From contig NZ_LR594675.1 of assembly GCF_901827205.1 (NCBI RefSeq), positions 1,426,001 to 1,490,000 of the forward strand: a DNA stretch of 64,000 nt. Reading direction: 5' to 3'. The notes under the pieces are model-generated. The model was given only the letters and a program-made list of their open reading frames with translations, did not search any database and was not told where the DNA came from. The position numbers were made by a program, and so were the translations under genes. This stretch comes from Variovorax sp. PBS-H4 (lineage in GTDB: Bacteria; Pseudomonadota; Gammaproteobacteria; Burkholderiales; Burkholderiaceae_C). Within the stretch, counting starts at the first letter, position 1; every line of letters begins with the position of its first letter. Positions 17,934 to 26,881 of the stretch are shown here, in pieces.

Positions 17934-19163
17934 ATGCCAGTGAATCTTTCCGCTCCCGATCCCGCGGCGCTGCACGCGGTGCCCGGCATTCGCATCGGCG
18001 TGGCCGAAGCGGGCGTACGCAAGGCCAACCGCAAGGACCTGACGGTCGTGCTGATCGACGAAGGCGCCGCGGTCGGCGGCGTGTTCACGCAGAACCGCTT
18101 CTGTGCCGCGCCGGTTCAGGTCTGCCGCGAACACCTGCAGAAGAACTTCGGCATCCGCGCGATGCTGATCAACACCGGCAACGCGAATGCCGGCACCGGT
18201 GAGGACGGGCTGGCGCGCACCCGCGCGACCTGCATCGCGCTGGCCCGCAAGCTCGAGGTGGCGACCGAGCAAATCCTGCCCTTCTCGACCGGTGTGATCA
18301 TGGAGCCGCTGCCCATCGACCGCATCGAGGCGGGCCTGCCGGCCGCGCTGGCCGATGCGCAGCCCGGCCACTGGGCCCGTGCGGCCGAGGGCATCATGAC
18401 CACCGACACCGTGCCCAAGGCCTTCAGCCGGCAGGTGCAGATCGGCGGCGCGACCATCAGCATCACCGGCATCAGCAAGGGCGCCGGAATGATCCGGCCC
18501 AACATGGCGACCATGCTGGGCTTCATGGCGACCGACGCGAAGATCGCGCCCGCGCTCATCCAGCCCCTGGCCAAGGCCCTGGCCGACGCCTCCTTCAACC
18601 GCGTGACCATCGACGGCGACACCTCGACCAACGATTCCTTCGTGGTCATTGCGACGCAGAAGGCCGCGCACGCCGCCATCGATTCGCTCGATTCGCCCGA
18701 TGGCCGCGCGCTGGTCGAGGCCATGCAAGAGGTCGCTCGCCTCCTGGCCCAGGCCATCGTGCGCGACGGCGAAGGTGCCACCAAGTTCATCACCGTGCGC
18801 GTGGAGGGCGGCCGCGACGCCGCCGAATGCCGGCAGGTGGCCTACGCGGTCGCACATTCGCCGCTGGTCAAGACTGCTTTCTATGCCAGCGACCCGAACC
18901 TCGGGCGCATCCTGGCGGCGGTCGGGTACGCGGGCATCGCCGACCTCGACCAGACCGGCATCGATCTCTACCTCGACAACGTGCACGTGGCCGTCAAGGG
19001 CGGGCGCAATCCGAGCTACCGCGAGGAAGACGGCCAGCGCGTGATGAAGCAGAGCGAGATCACCGTGCGCATCGCGCTCGGCCGCGGCGAAGCCGCGGAC
19101 ACGGTGTGGACCTGCGACCTGAGCCACGACTACGTGTCGATCAACGCCGACTACAGGTCATGA
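17934..19163 (+). CDS. argJ: Bifunctional ornithine acetyltransferase / N-acetylglutamate synthase ArgJ
   Basis: 409 residues. ArgJ recycles the acetyl group from N-acetylornithine to glutamate in the cyclic arginine pathway. The autocleavage site is visible at KGAGMIRPNMA-T193-MLGF: the precursor is cut before Thr193, which becomes the nucleophile of the beta chain. The substrate motif TGNANAGTG and the C-terminal NADYRS end are intact. It lies directly after secA and overlaps the following ATPase start by ATGA, so the three are probably one transcript. Confidence 0.98.
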   Translation: MPVNLSAPDPAALHAVPGIRIGVAEAGVRKANRKDLTVVLIDEGAAVGGVFTQNRFCAAPVQVCREHLQKNFGIRAMLINTGNANAGTGEDGLARTRATCIALARKLEVATEQILPFSTGVIMEPLPIDRIEAGLPAALADAQPGHWARAAEGIMTTDTVPKAFSRQVQIGGATISITGISKGAGMIRPNMATMLGFMATDAKIAPALIQPLAKALADASFNRVTIDGDTSTNDSFVVIATQKAAHAAIDSLDSPDGRALVEAMQEVARLLAQAIVRDGEGATKFITVRVEGGRDAAECRQVAYAVAHSPLVKTAFYASDPNLGRILAAVGYAGIADLDQTGIDLYLDNVHVAVKGGRNPSYREEDGQRVMKQSEITVRIALGRGEAADTVWTCDLSHDYVSINADYRS

Positions 19164-20029
19164 ATGAGAAGTTCGAACGCCTGATCGAGCGCGCCGAGCA
19201 ATTGATCGGCCGCATCGAATCCATCCTTCCCCAGCCGCTGGCAGCGCCGGCCGACTGGCACGCCTCCATCGCCTGGCGCTACCGCCGGCGCAGCTCGGGC
19301 CATGGCACGCTAGAGCCGGTGCGCCACCTGGCGCCGATGCCGCTCGACGCGCTGAAGGAAATCGACGTCCAGAAGGAAAAGATCGAGCGCAACACGCGTC
19401 AATTCGTGGAAGGCAAGCCGGCCAACAACGTGCTGCTCACCGGGGCCCGCGGCACCGGCAAGTCGTCGCTGATCCGCGCCTGCCTTCATGCCTACGCGCC
19501 CGAAGGCTTGCGTCTGATCGAGGTCGACAAGGCCGAGCTGACCGACCTGCCGGACATCGTCGAGGTGGTATCGCAGCGACCCGAGAAGTTCATCATCTTC
19601 AGCGACGACCTGAGCTTCGACGAGGGCGAGCCGGGCTACAAGGCGCTCAAGTCGATCCTCGACGGCTCGGTGGCTGCGGCTACGCCCAACGTGCTGATCT
19701 ACGCGACCAGCAACCGGCGCCACCTGTTGCCCGAGTACATGAAAGACAACCTGAGCTACACCCACACCGAGGACGGCGAGGTGCACCCGGGCGAAGTGAT
19801 CGAAGAAAAGATCTCGCTGTCGGAGCGCTTCGGCTTGTGGGTGAGCTTCTATCCCTTCAGCCAGAACGAGTACCTCGCGATCGTCGCGCAGTGGCTGTCC
19901 TCCTTCGGCGCCGATGCGGCGACCATCGAGGCCGCGCGCCCGGAGGCGCTGGTCTGGGCGCTGGAGCGCGGCTCGCGCAGCGGCCGCGTCGCCTACCAGT
20001 TCGCGCGCGACTACGCCGGGCGGCACTGA
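19160..20029 (+). CDS. DUF815-family AAA-like ATPase
   Basis: 289 residues. Walker A GARGTGKSS starts at 95, Walker B-like KFIIFSDDLSFDEG is at about 147-160, and sensor-1 region IYATSNRRHLLPEYMKDN comes later. The N-terminal 90 residues are helical. The family is widespread beside argJ in Betaproteobacteria, but its role is unproven. The ATG at 19160 overlaps the argJ stop; the longer frame upstream is only a shadow of argJ. Confidence 0.9.
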   Translation: MNEKFERLIERAEQLIGRIESILPQPLAAPADWHASIAWRYRRRSSGHGTLEPVRHLAPMPLDALKEIDVQKEKIERNTRQFVEGKPANNVLLTGARGTGKSSLIRACLHAYAPEGLRLIEVDKAELTDLPDIVEVVSQRPEKFIIFSDDLSFDEGEPGYKALKSILDGSVAAATPNVLIYATSNRRHLLPEYMKDNLSYTHTEDGEVHPGEVIEEKISLSERFGLWVSFYPFSQNEYLAIVAQWLSSFGADAATIEAARPEALVWALERGSRSGRVAYQFARDYAGRH

Positions 20030-20037
20030 GCGCGTCG

Positions 20038-20463
20038 ATGGCGGACGAACGCAAGCACACCGAGGTGGCGGTAGGCATCCTGATCCGCGCGGCCGACGAG
20101 GCATTGCTGCTGTCGACGCGTCCTGAAGGCAAGCCCTATGCCGGCTACTGGGAGTTCCCGGGCGGCAAGATCGAGAGCGGCGAGTCCATCGAGCAGGCAT
20201 TGCGGCGCGAGCTGCACGAGGAGCTGGGCATCACCATCGATGCCGCCGAGGTCTGGAAAACCACCGAGCACGACTACCCGCACGCGCTGGTACGCCTGCA
20301 CTGGTGCAAGGTGCGCGCGTGGCGGGGCGAGTTCGAGATGCGTGAAGGCCAGGCCATGTGCTGGCAGCAGCTGCCTTTGTCGGTCACACCGGTGCTGCCG
20401 GGGGCGTTGCCGGTGCTCGACTGGCTGGCGCAAGAACGCGGCCTGGCCCGGCCCGCCTACTGA
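20038..20463 (+). CDS. NUDIX hydrolase, MutT-like 8-oxo-dGTP diphosphatase
   Basis: 141 residues. The Nudix box is complete at about 42-64: G-G-K-I-E-S-G-E-S-I-E-Q-A-L-R-R-E-L-H-E-E (G-x5-E-x7-R-E-x2-E-E), preceded by GYWEFPGG, as in MutT. The enzyme most likely hydrolyses oxidised dGTP. Its C-terminal domain is short; the ThiE-like fusion seen in some relatives is absent. The 3' end overlaps yacG on the other strand by seven bases. Confidence 0.92.
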   Translation: MADERKHTEVAVGILIRAADEALLLSTRPEGKPYAGYWEFPGGKIESGESIEQALRRELHEELGITIDAAEVWKTTEHDYPHALVRLHWCKVRAWRGEFEMREGQAMCWQQLPLSVTPVLPGALPVLDWLAQERGLARPAY

Positions 20464-20672
20464 AGCTTGGGGTCTCCGAAAGCCTCGTCATCGGGCGGCG
20501 CCTCCGCCGGCATCCGGAATTCTTCGTTGGCCCAGGCGCCGAGATCGATGCCCTTGCAGCGCGCGCTGCAAAACGGGCGGTAGGGATTGCTCGGTCCGTA
20601 GACGCTGTCCTGGCCGCACGCCGGGCAACGCACGATGCGCTCGCCAGCGGCAGTCTTCTTGCTCGTTGCCAT
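20457..20672 (-). CDS. yacG: DNA gyrase inhibitor / zinc-finger protein YacG
   Basis: 71 residues with the four zinc cysteines in R-C-P-A-C-G and F-C-S-A-R-C-K, followed by G-I-D-L-G-A-W-A, the YacG signature. In E. coli YacG binds zinc and inhibits gyrase. It is the last gene of the leftward run pilB-pilC-pilD-coaE-(MBOAT-SGNH)-zapD-yacG. Confidence 0.95.
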   Translation of the reverse strand: MATSKKTAAGERIVRCPACGQDSVYGPSNPYRPFCSARCKGIDLGAWANEEFRMPAEAPPDDEAFGDPKLQ

Positions 20673-20680
20673 CGCAAGCC

Positions 20681-21436
20681 TCAAGCGCAGAGAGTGAGCT
20701 CGAAAGGGGTATCTTCCGTGCTCTGGTGCAGGCGGTCGTCCGCCTCGTGCCGCATCAGCCGCACCGACACCATCAGCCGATTGCCGCTGATCTCTGGAAT
20801 GAGGCCCAGCCGCGGGTCGATGCGCAGCCTCAGCAGTTGAAAGCTGCGGCCCTGCGGCAGCGTTTGCTGGAACTGGCCGCCGGTGGCGATCACCTTGTAG
20901 GGCACGTCGGCATCGCGCAGCAGCTTCAGCAGCAGGTAGATCGACTCGGCCAGGGGCGCAAGCGTGGAGGACCAGCGCTCCAGATCGGCACGGCGCTCGT
21001 GGGCCTGGCGGTGCTGCCAGGCGTAGTAGGCGGGCAGATCGAACTCGCAGGTCCCGCCGGGAATGCTCGCGCGGCTGCGGATGCTCATCAGCCACTCGTT
21101 CTCGGTCAACGCCTGACCCGCCTTGCCCGCTATCGTGTTGAGCGTCGCAAAATTGCTTTCGAGCTTGGCGACGATCTGGTCCAGCACCGCCTCGGAAATC
21201 GCGGGGTTGCCGCGGTAGCCATTGAAGACGTTCTTGTGCTTGTCCAGGTCGCGCAGCACGTCGGCCTTGAGGTCGGCGCGCGCGGCCACATCCATGATCT
21301 CGAAGATCGTGACCAGCGCGTAGTGGTGGGACAAAGGCGAGTCGGCGGGTACGAGCTCGCCGAGGCGGCGAAACAGGTGCTCCAGCCGCAGGTAAGTCCG
21401 GATGCGCTCGTTGAAGGGGTATTCGTAGAGGATCAC
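20681..21436 (-). CDS. zapD: Cell division protein ZapD
   Basis: 251 residues from a GTG at 21434-21436, chosen because the family begins (M/V)ILYEYPFNERIRTYLRLEHL at exactly this residue. ZapD is an all-helical N-terminal plus beta C-terminal protein that crosslinks FtsZ filaments at midcell. It normally follows coaE directly; here two O-acylation genes separate them. yacG follows after eight bases. Confidence 0.94.
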   Translation of the reverse strand: MILYEYPFNERIRTYLRLEHLFRRLGELVPADSPLSHHYALVTIFEIMDVAARADLKADVLRDLDKHKNVFNGYRGNPAISEAVLDQIVAKLESNFATLNTIAGKAGQALTENEWLMSIRSRASIPGGTCEFDLPAYYAWQHRQAHERRADLERWSSTLAPLAESIYLLLKLLRDADVPYKVIATGGQFQQTLPQGRSFQLLRLRIDPRLGLIPEISGNRLMVSVRLMRHEADDRLHQSTEDTPFELTLCA

Positions 21437-21473
21437 GTGTGTGTGGGTTTCCCGTCGCGGGATGATAAGCCTC

Positions 21474-22490
21474 TCACGGTGACTTCGTCTGTGGGACAGG
21501 CAGCACTTCACGCACCACGCCCAGCATGTACTCGCCCAGCGCCAGCTGCCCATGCATGGACAGGTGGGTGTCGTTCGAGAAATAGAAGTCCTGGATCTTC
21601 TCGCTCTTCTCGCGGGAAAAGGCGTAGAGGTCGGGGCCGAGTCTGGCCTCGACGAAGCCCTTCACGAAGTCTTTCGAGAAGTCGGGCCTGAGGTAGACGG
21701 TGGCCTTGTTGGGGATCACCATCCACAGCTGCGGGATGGCCGGGTGCTGCGCGGCAAAGGCCTTGATGCGCTCCAGCGTGCCCAGGGTCAGGGGGCCGTT
21801 GCCTTCTTCATCGACGAAGACGGGCAGCTTGTTGCACTCGCGATGGGAAAAGTACTTGCAACCTCCGGGAAAGGACCGGACCCAGGTGTTCTTGTTGAAG
21901 AGCAGATCGACCTGAGACTTCTTCGCTCGCCACGAGTTGTAGTAGGCCTCGGGGCCGGTATCGAAACGTGCGGTCCAGTTGGGCAGGGCATCGGGGCCCG
22001 GAAGCACGGCGGGCTTGACGAAGGGCTCGAGCCTGGACTCGAAGGGCTTGACGACCTTGTTGCAGGCTTGGCCGTCTACCGTGCGCTCGTCGAGCAGGCG
22101 CTCCACGCTTTCGAAGATTATCAGCTTGCCCTTGAAGCCCGCGCGCTGGAGCCACTGGTCGAAATCCTTGCACATCACCGTGCCGTACTGGCCCCAGTAG
22201 GTGGTGGCGACGCGGTAGCCCGCTTTCACCAGCGAGGCCTGCCAATAGAGCGTCATCGAGAAGCTGTCGCCGATGACCAGGACGTCGGCCTCGCCGACCG
22301 GAGCCGCCTTGAGGTAGGCCGGATCGACCGTGGGGCCGGGCTTGGTCCAGCCGAAATCCTCTTCCGCCAGGTGGCCGATGCGGGTCAGATCGCCATAGGG
22401 CGGGAGCGTGGTCAGAGAGACGAGCCACATCGCGAACACGATGACATAGCCGGTGACGAAGATGCGGAGCCAGATCTTTGCGAGCTTCAT
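21474..22490 (-). CDS. AlgJ/AlgX-like SGNH acyltransferase or esterase, membrane-anchored
   Basis: 338 residues. A single N-terminal membrane anchor (about 8-28) is followed by a periplasmic SGNH-type domain. Block I is VLVIGDSFSMTLYW with the nucleophile Ser, and the late block V is S-N-D-T-H-L-S-M-H (Asp/His pair). This is the layout of the AlgJ/AlgX/PatB group, which transfers acetyl groups to exopolysaccharide with an MBOAT partner. The MBOAT gene lies immediately upstream (10-base gap). The target polymer is unknown. Confidence 0.82.
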   Translation of the reverse strand: MKLAKIWLRIFVTGYVIVFAMWLVSLTTLPPYGDLTRIGHLAEEDFGWTKPGPTVDPAYLKAAPVGEADVLVIGDSFSMTLYWQASLVKAGYRVATTYWGQYGTVMCKDFDQWLQRAGFKGKLIIFESVERLLDERTVDGQACNKVVKPFESRLEPFVKPAVLPGPDALPNWTARFDTGPEAYYNSWRAKKSQVDLLFNKNTWVRSFPGGCKYFSHRECNKLPVFVDEEGNGPLTLGTLERIKAFAAQHPAIPQLWMVIPNKATVYLRPDFSKDFVKGFVEARLGPDLYAFSREKSEKIQDFYFSNDTHLSMHGQLALGEYMLGVVREVLPVPQTKSP

Positions 22491-22500
22491 GTCGCTTGTT

Positions 22501-23994
22501 TCAGAATTGGAAGTACAGGAAGGGGCTGTAGCCGCCCAGCTTCGACACCGCCCAGGCAAACACCAGGAAGCTGCCTGCAGCGACCATGACGGTCGAACCC
22601 AGGGCCAGCACCCTGTTGCCCGCCAGTCCCTGCGGATGCGGCACCCACCGCTCGAGCGAAATGGTGGGCGGGAAGGCCAGGCAGATGATCAGGCCGACCA
22701 GCAGCGTCCTGAAGAACTCCGACTTCCGGTAGGGCACCAGCCCCAGCTCGCTGAAGGCCGTGGGCGGTGCCCCGTGGAAGCCCAGCATGCCTTTGTAGAC
22801 CGCCATTGCCGTGTGCATGCCGTCGGCGCGGAAGACCACCCACGCGACCATCACGCAGAGGAACGTCAGCAGCCAGCCGATCACACGGGCCACGGGCCCT
22901 GCAGGAACGTTTCGCCGCACCTTGGCATTCCAGAGGTGGTTGATCATCAGGTAGGCGCCATGCAGCGCGCCCCAGATCACAAAGGTCCAGGCGGCGCCGT
23001 GCCAGAGCCCGCCCAGCAGCATGGTGAGGAACAGGTTGAGGTAGCGTCGGGCAGGACCCTTGCGATTGCCGCCCAGCGGCACATAGAGGTAGTCGCGCAG
23101 GAAGGTCGACAGCGAGATATGCCAGCGCCGCCAGAACTCGATGATGTTGGTCGACTTGTAGGGCGAGCGGAAGTTGAGGGGCAGTTGCACGCCCAGGCAC
23201 AGTGACAGGCCGACCGCCATGTCCGAGTAGCCCGAGAAATCGAAGTAGATCTGCAGCGTATAAGCGAGCACGCCGAACCAAGCGGTGTAGAGCGTGGGCG
23301 CCATGCCGTTGTGCGCGCCGTTGAACATCAGGTCCGCGTACTGCCCCATCGGGTCGGCAATGAGCAGCTTCTTGGCAAGCCCGAAGCTGAAGATGGCCAG
23401 GCCCACGGCCACCTTGTGCGGATCGGCCCTGTAGGTCTGCGGATTGGCGAACTGCGGCATCATCTGCGCGTGGTGCAGCACCGGCCCGGCGATCAGGTGG
23501 GGAAAATAGGTGACGAACAGCGCGTAGTGGATGAAGCTACGCTCGTGCACCTTGCCCTGCCAGCAATCGACCAGGAAGGCGATCTGCGTGAAGGTGTAGA
23601 ACGAGATCCCGATCGGCAGCGCAATGTGCAGCATCGGTATCGGCGAGAAGCCCGCGGCCGCCAGTCCTTCATTGACGTTCGAGACGAAGAAGTTCGCGTA
23701 CTTGAAGATGGCCAGCACGCCCAGGTTGACCACCAGGGCGATGATCAGCAGGCGCTTGCGCTCGGCGTCGCTGCGCCCCGGCCCGGGCGTGAGCCGCAGT
23801 CCGAACCAGTAGTTGATGCAGATCGAGCCGATCAGCAGCGGCAGGGCCTTGACACTCCACCAGCCGTAGAAGAACAGCGAGGCGAGGGCCAGGAAGCCGG
23901 CCGCAGCGCGCGCATTGCGTTTGCCGATCATGAAAAAACCGAGCAGGACGATCGGGAAATAGACGAAGAGAAACGCGTGCGAATTGAAAAGCAT
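22501..23994 (-). CDS. MBOAT O-acyltransferase (AlgI/DltB-like)
   Basis: 497 residues with about eleven membrane helices. MBOAT features are clear: N-terminal MLFNSHAFLFVYFPIVLLGF, the segment FWRRWHISLSTFLRDYLYVPLGGNRKG, and the catalytic histidine in LTMLLGGLWHGAAWTFVIWG. AlgI-type proteins pass acetyl groups across the inner membrane to a periplasmic transferase, here the SGNH gene downstream. The pair is wedged between coaE and zapD, which normally adjoin, so it appears to be an accessory insertion. Confidence 0.92.
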   Translation of the reverse strand: MLFNSHAFLFVYFPIVLLGFFMIGKRNARAAAGFLALASLFFYGWWSVKALPLLIGSICINYWFGLRLTPGPGRSDAERKRLLIIALVVNLGVLAIFKYANFFVSNVNEGLAAAGFSPIPMLHIALPIGISFYTFTQIAFLVDCWQGKVHERSFIHYALFVTYFPHLIAGPVLHHAQMMPQFANPQTYRADPHKVAVGLAIFSFGLAKKLLIADPMGQYADLMFNGAHNGMAPTLYTAWFGVLAYTLQIYFDFSGYSDMAVGLSLCLGVQLPLNFRSPYKSTNIIEFWRRWHISLSTFLRDYLYVPLGGNRKGPARRYLNLFLTMLLGGLWHGAAWTFVIWGALHGAYLMINHLWNAKVRRNVPAGPVARVIGWLLTFLCVMVAWVVFRADGMHTAMAVYKGMLGFHGAPPTAFSELGLVPYRKSEFFRTLLVGLIICLAFPPTISLERWVPHPQGLAGNRVLALGSTVMVAAGSFLVFAWAVSKLGGYSPFLYFQF

Positions 23995-24078
23995 CTCTGA
24001 TGGGGCGCACGCGCTGGCCTCGCGCGCCGTCTTCTTCTGTTCGATGGAGGAGCCGCCGCCGAGGCAGCAAACCTTGGA

Positions 24079-24720
24079 TTATCGCTGGGCAGCCGGACGC
24101 CAGGACAGAGCGCGGACCTCGGCCGCAAGTTCCTCCAGCGAGAGCGCCTCGTTGAAGATCACCGCGTCCGCGGCTGCCCGGCGTGCACTGCGCGGAGCCT
24201 GTTGGGCGATCACGGCGCGCACCGCCTCGGGGCTCCAGCCTGAGCGCGCGACCACGCGCTGCAACTGGGTCTCTTCGGTGGCGTCGACCACCAGCACGCG
24301 GTCGACCAAAGCGCGCCAGCGCCTCGATTCGACCAGCAGGGGCACGTCGAAGACGATCAACCCCCGGCCGGCGGCCGCTGCTGCCTGGGCTTCGCATTCC
24401 ATGCCGATCGCGGGGTGAAGAATAGCCTCCAGCCGCTGCTTTGCCGCAGGGTCCGCAAACACCAGCTCGCGCATGCGGGCGCGGTCCATGCTGCCGTCCG
24501 CAGCGACGACGGTGGGCCCGAAGACGGCCTCGATGGCCGGCATCGCGGCGCCTCGCGGCTGGGTCATGGCGCGCGCAATGGCGTCGGTGTCGATCAGTGT
24601 TGCGCCATCGGCGACCAGGATGGATGCGACCGTGCTCTTGCCGCTGCCGATCCCGCCGGTCAGTCCGATGCGCAGGCTCAGCCCATCAGGGCGCCCAGGG
24701 GAAATGCGAAGGGGATCCAT
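24079..24720 (-). CDS. coaE: Dephospho-CoA kinase
   Basis: 213 residues. The P-loop is IGLTGGIGSGKST (about 18-30), followed by the CoA-site D-T-D-A-I-A-R and the lid region IVFDVPLLVESRRWRALVDRVLVVD. It makes CoA by 3'-phosphorylating dephospho-CoA. The ATG at 24718-24720 overlaps pilD by 43 bases; no closer ATG exists before the P-loop, so either this overlap is real or a rarer start codon is used. It belongs to the pilBCD-coaE run. Confidence 0.96.
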   Translation of the reverse strand: MDPLRISPGRPDGLSLRIGLTGGIGSGKSTVASILVADGATLIDTDAIARAMTQPRGAAMPAIEAVFGPTVVAADGSMDRARMRELVFADPAAKQRLEAILHPAIGMECEAQAAAAAGRGLIVFDVPLLVESRRWRALVDRVLVVDATEETQLQRVVARSGWSPEAVRAVIAQQAPRSARRAAADAVIFNEALSLEELAAEVRALSWRPAAQR

Positions 24721-25643
24721 TGCCGCACAGTATCGGGCCCGGCGACGAGGCACACGAGCCCGGCGCCCGCCAGGAAGGGGCCGAAGGAGATCGGAACATC
24801 CTTGTGCGCCAGTTTGCCGAGCAGCAGCAGGAGGCTGCCGAGGATGGCCCCCACCAGGGACGAGACCAGCACGATCGCGATGAGATAGTCGGCACCCAGC
24901 CAGGCGCCGAGCGCGGCCAGCAGCTTGAAGTCGCCGTAGCCCATGCCTTCCTTGCCGGTCGCAAGCCGATAGGCGTGATAGACCAGCCAGAGGCTCAGGT
25001 AGCCGAACACCGCACCCCAGACCGCCGAGGCGAGCGGCACGCCGGTCAAGCCTGCTGCCGCGCCAATGAGGCCCAGCCACAGCAGTGCATAGTTGAGGGA
25101 GTCCGGCAGGTACTGCGTATCCAGGTCGATCAGGAACTGGCAGACCAGCAGCGCGGCGAAGGCGGCCCACAGCGCTGCGGCGGGCGACAACCCGTAGCGC
25201 CACCCGCACAGCGCGAACAGCCCCGCGGTGACCAGTTCTACCAGAGGGTAGCGGGGGCTGATCGGCGCTTTGCAGGCGCTGCAGCGTCCGCGCAGGAACA
25301 GGTAGCTGAGCACCGGCACGTTTTCGTACCAGCGGATCGCATGTCCGCAGTGCCCGCAGCGCGACGCCGGCCGGGCCAGGCCAAAGGGAGGGAGGGCGTC
25401 CACCGCCTGGGCCGCTTCGCCGGCGGCTGCCTCGAGCCGGGGGGGCGTGTTCGATTTCGGCCCGAACACCAGGCTCCACAACGAGGGCACGCCCTCGACC
25501 TTCATCAGGTTGCCTACGGCCTCGGCCAGCCACTGCCGGTACATCATCATCGGCGTGCGGTAGATCACCACGTTGAGGAAGCTGCCGACGAGCAGCCCCA
25601 GCACGCCGGCCAGCGCGGCGTCGAGCCCCTGCGACAGCAGCAT
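24678..25643 (-). CDS. pilD: Type IV prepilin peptidase / N-methyltransferase PilD
   Basis: 321 residues. It is a polytopic inner-membrane protease that cleaves and methylates prepilins. The cytoplasmic loop holds two cysteine pairs (C96-x2-C99 and C121-x2-C124) for zinc. The aspartyl protease residues are in QFLIDLDTQYLPD and G-Y-G-D238-F-K. The loop before the first cysteine pair is somewhat long. The start overlaps the pilC stop (TGATG). Confidence 0.96.
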   Translation of the reverse strand: MLLSQGLDAALAGVLGLLVGSFLNVVIYRTPMMMYRQWLAEAVGNLMKVEGVPSLWSLVFGPKSNTPPRLEAAAGEAAQAVDALPPFGLARPASRCGHCGHAIRWYENVPVLSYLFLRGRCSACKAPISPRYPLVELVTAGLFALCGWRYGLSPAAALWAAFAALLVCQFLIDLDTQYLPDSLNYALLWLGLIGAAAGLTGVPLASAVWGAVFGYLSLWLVYHAYRLATGKEGMGYGDFKLLAALGAWLGADYLIAIVLVSSLVGAILGSLLLLLGKLAHKDVPISFGPFLAGAGLVCLVAGPDTVRQWIPFAFPLGALMG

Positions 25644-26866
25644 CAGACGACCTGGCCGAGCTTGAAGATAGGCAGGTACATCGAGACCACGATGCCACCG
25701 ATGATCACCCCGAGGAACACGATGATGATCGGCTCCATCAGGCTCGACAGGCCCGCGACCATGTCATCGACCTCCGACTCGTAGAAGTCGGCAGCCTTGC
25801 CCAGCATGTGGTCGATGGAGCCGGACTCCTCGCCGATGGCGGTCATCTGGAGCACCATCGAGGGGAACAGGTTGGCGTTGGTCATGGCCATCGTCAGGCT
25901 GGTACCGGTCGAGACTTCCTGCTGGATCTTGAGCGTGGCGTCTGCGTATACGGTGTTGCCCGACGCGCCGCCCACCGAATCGAGGGCCTCCACGAGCGGC
26001 ACGCCCGCCGCGAACATGGTGGCGAGGGTTCGGGTCCAGCGGGCCACGCAGGATTTCTCGATCAGCGTGCCGAAGATCGGCACACGCAGCAACAGGCGGT
26101 CCATGAAGCGCTGGACCTTTTCGTTGCGCTTCCACGCCTGGAAGAAGAAGTACAGACCACCGCCGATCACGCTGAAGATCAGCCACCAATAGGCGACGAA
26201 GAACTCGCTGATTCCCATCACGATGAGCGTCGGTGCCGGCAGGTCGGCGCCGAAGGAGCTGAACACCTGCTTGAAGGCCGGGATCACGAAGATCATGATG
26301 ATCGCGACCACCACGAAGGCCACGACGACCACCGAGGTGGGATACATCAACGCCGACTTGATCTTCGATTTGATGGCCTCCGTCTTCTCCATGTAGGTGG
26401 CGAGGCGGTCGAGCAGCTCTTCCAGAATACCGGCGGCCTCGCCGGCTTCAACCAGGTTGCAGTAGAGGTTGTCGAAGTACTTCGGGAACTTGCGGAAGGC
26501 GGCGGACAGCGAGGTCCCGGTCTCGACATCACTGCGAATGTCGTTGAGCAGCTTGGCAACGCTTGGATTGGCATTGCCGCGGCCCACGATGTCGAAGGCC
26601 TGCAGCAGCGGGACGCCGGCCTTCATCATGGTTGCCAGCTGGCGGGTGAAGATGGCGATGTCCTTGGGCTTGATGGCCTTGCCCGAGCGCATCCGCCGCT
26701 TCTTGATCTTCGAGGCCAGCACGCCCTGGCGGCGCAGCGCGGCCTGGACCTGGTTCTCGCCGGCCGCGCGGATTTCGCCACGCACCACCTTGCCGTTGCG
26801 GTCCTTGCCTTCCCACTCGAAGACGTATTCCTTGAGCGCCGTCCGGGATGCTGCTGCTGTTGCCAT
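25643..26866 (-). CDS. pilC: Type IV pilus inner-membrane platform protein PilC
   Basis: 407 residues. It contains two T2SS-F domains separated by membrane helices: VPLLQAFDIVGRGNANP in the first and VPLVEALDSVGGASGN in the second, each followed by an M-x-x-A-x-x-x-P-E-S-type motif (GEEGSIDHML region). PilC couples the PilB/PilT motors to pilus assembly. It is 15 bases downstream of pilB. Confidence 0.97.
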   Translation of the reverse strand: MATAAASRTALKEYVFEWEGKDRNGKVVRGEIRAAGENQVQAALRRQGVLASKIKKRRMRSGKAIKPKDIAIFTRQLATMMKAGVPLLQAFDIVGRGNANPSVAKLLNDIRSDVETGTSLSAAFRKFPKYFDNLYCNLVEAGEAAGILEELLDRLATYMEKTEAIKSKIKSALMYPTSVVVVAFVVVAIIMIFVIPAFKQVFSSFGADLPAPTLIVMGISEFFVAYWWLIFSVIGGGLYFFFQAWKRNEKVQRFMDRLLLRVPIFGTLIEKSCVARWTRTLATMFAAGVPLVEALDSVGGASGNTVYADATLKIQQEVSTGTSLTMAMTNANLFPSMVLQMTAIGEESGSIDHMLGKAADFYESEVDDMVAGLSSLMEPIIIVFLGVIIGGIVVSMYLPIFKLGQVV

Positions 26867-26881
26867 TCGATGTCCGCTTCT

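Noticed and set aside
24721..25698. N-terminal extension of coaE through pilD
   Set aside because: Those codons are an off-frame reading of pilD; CoaE begins just before its P-loop.
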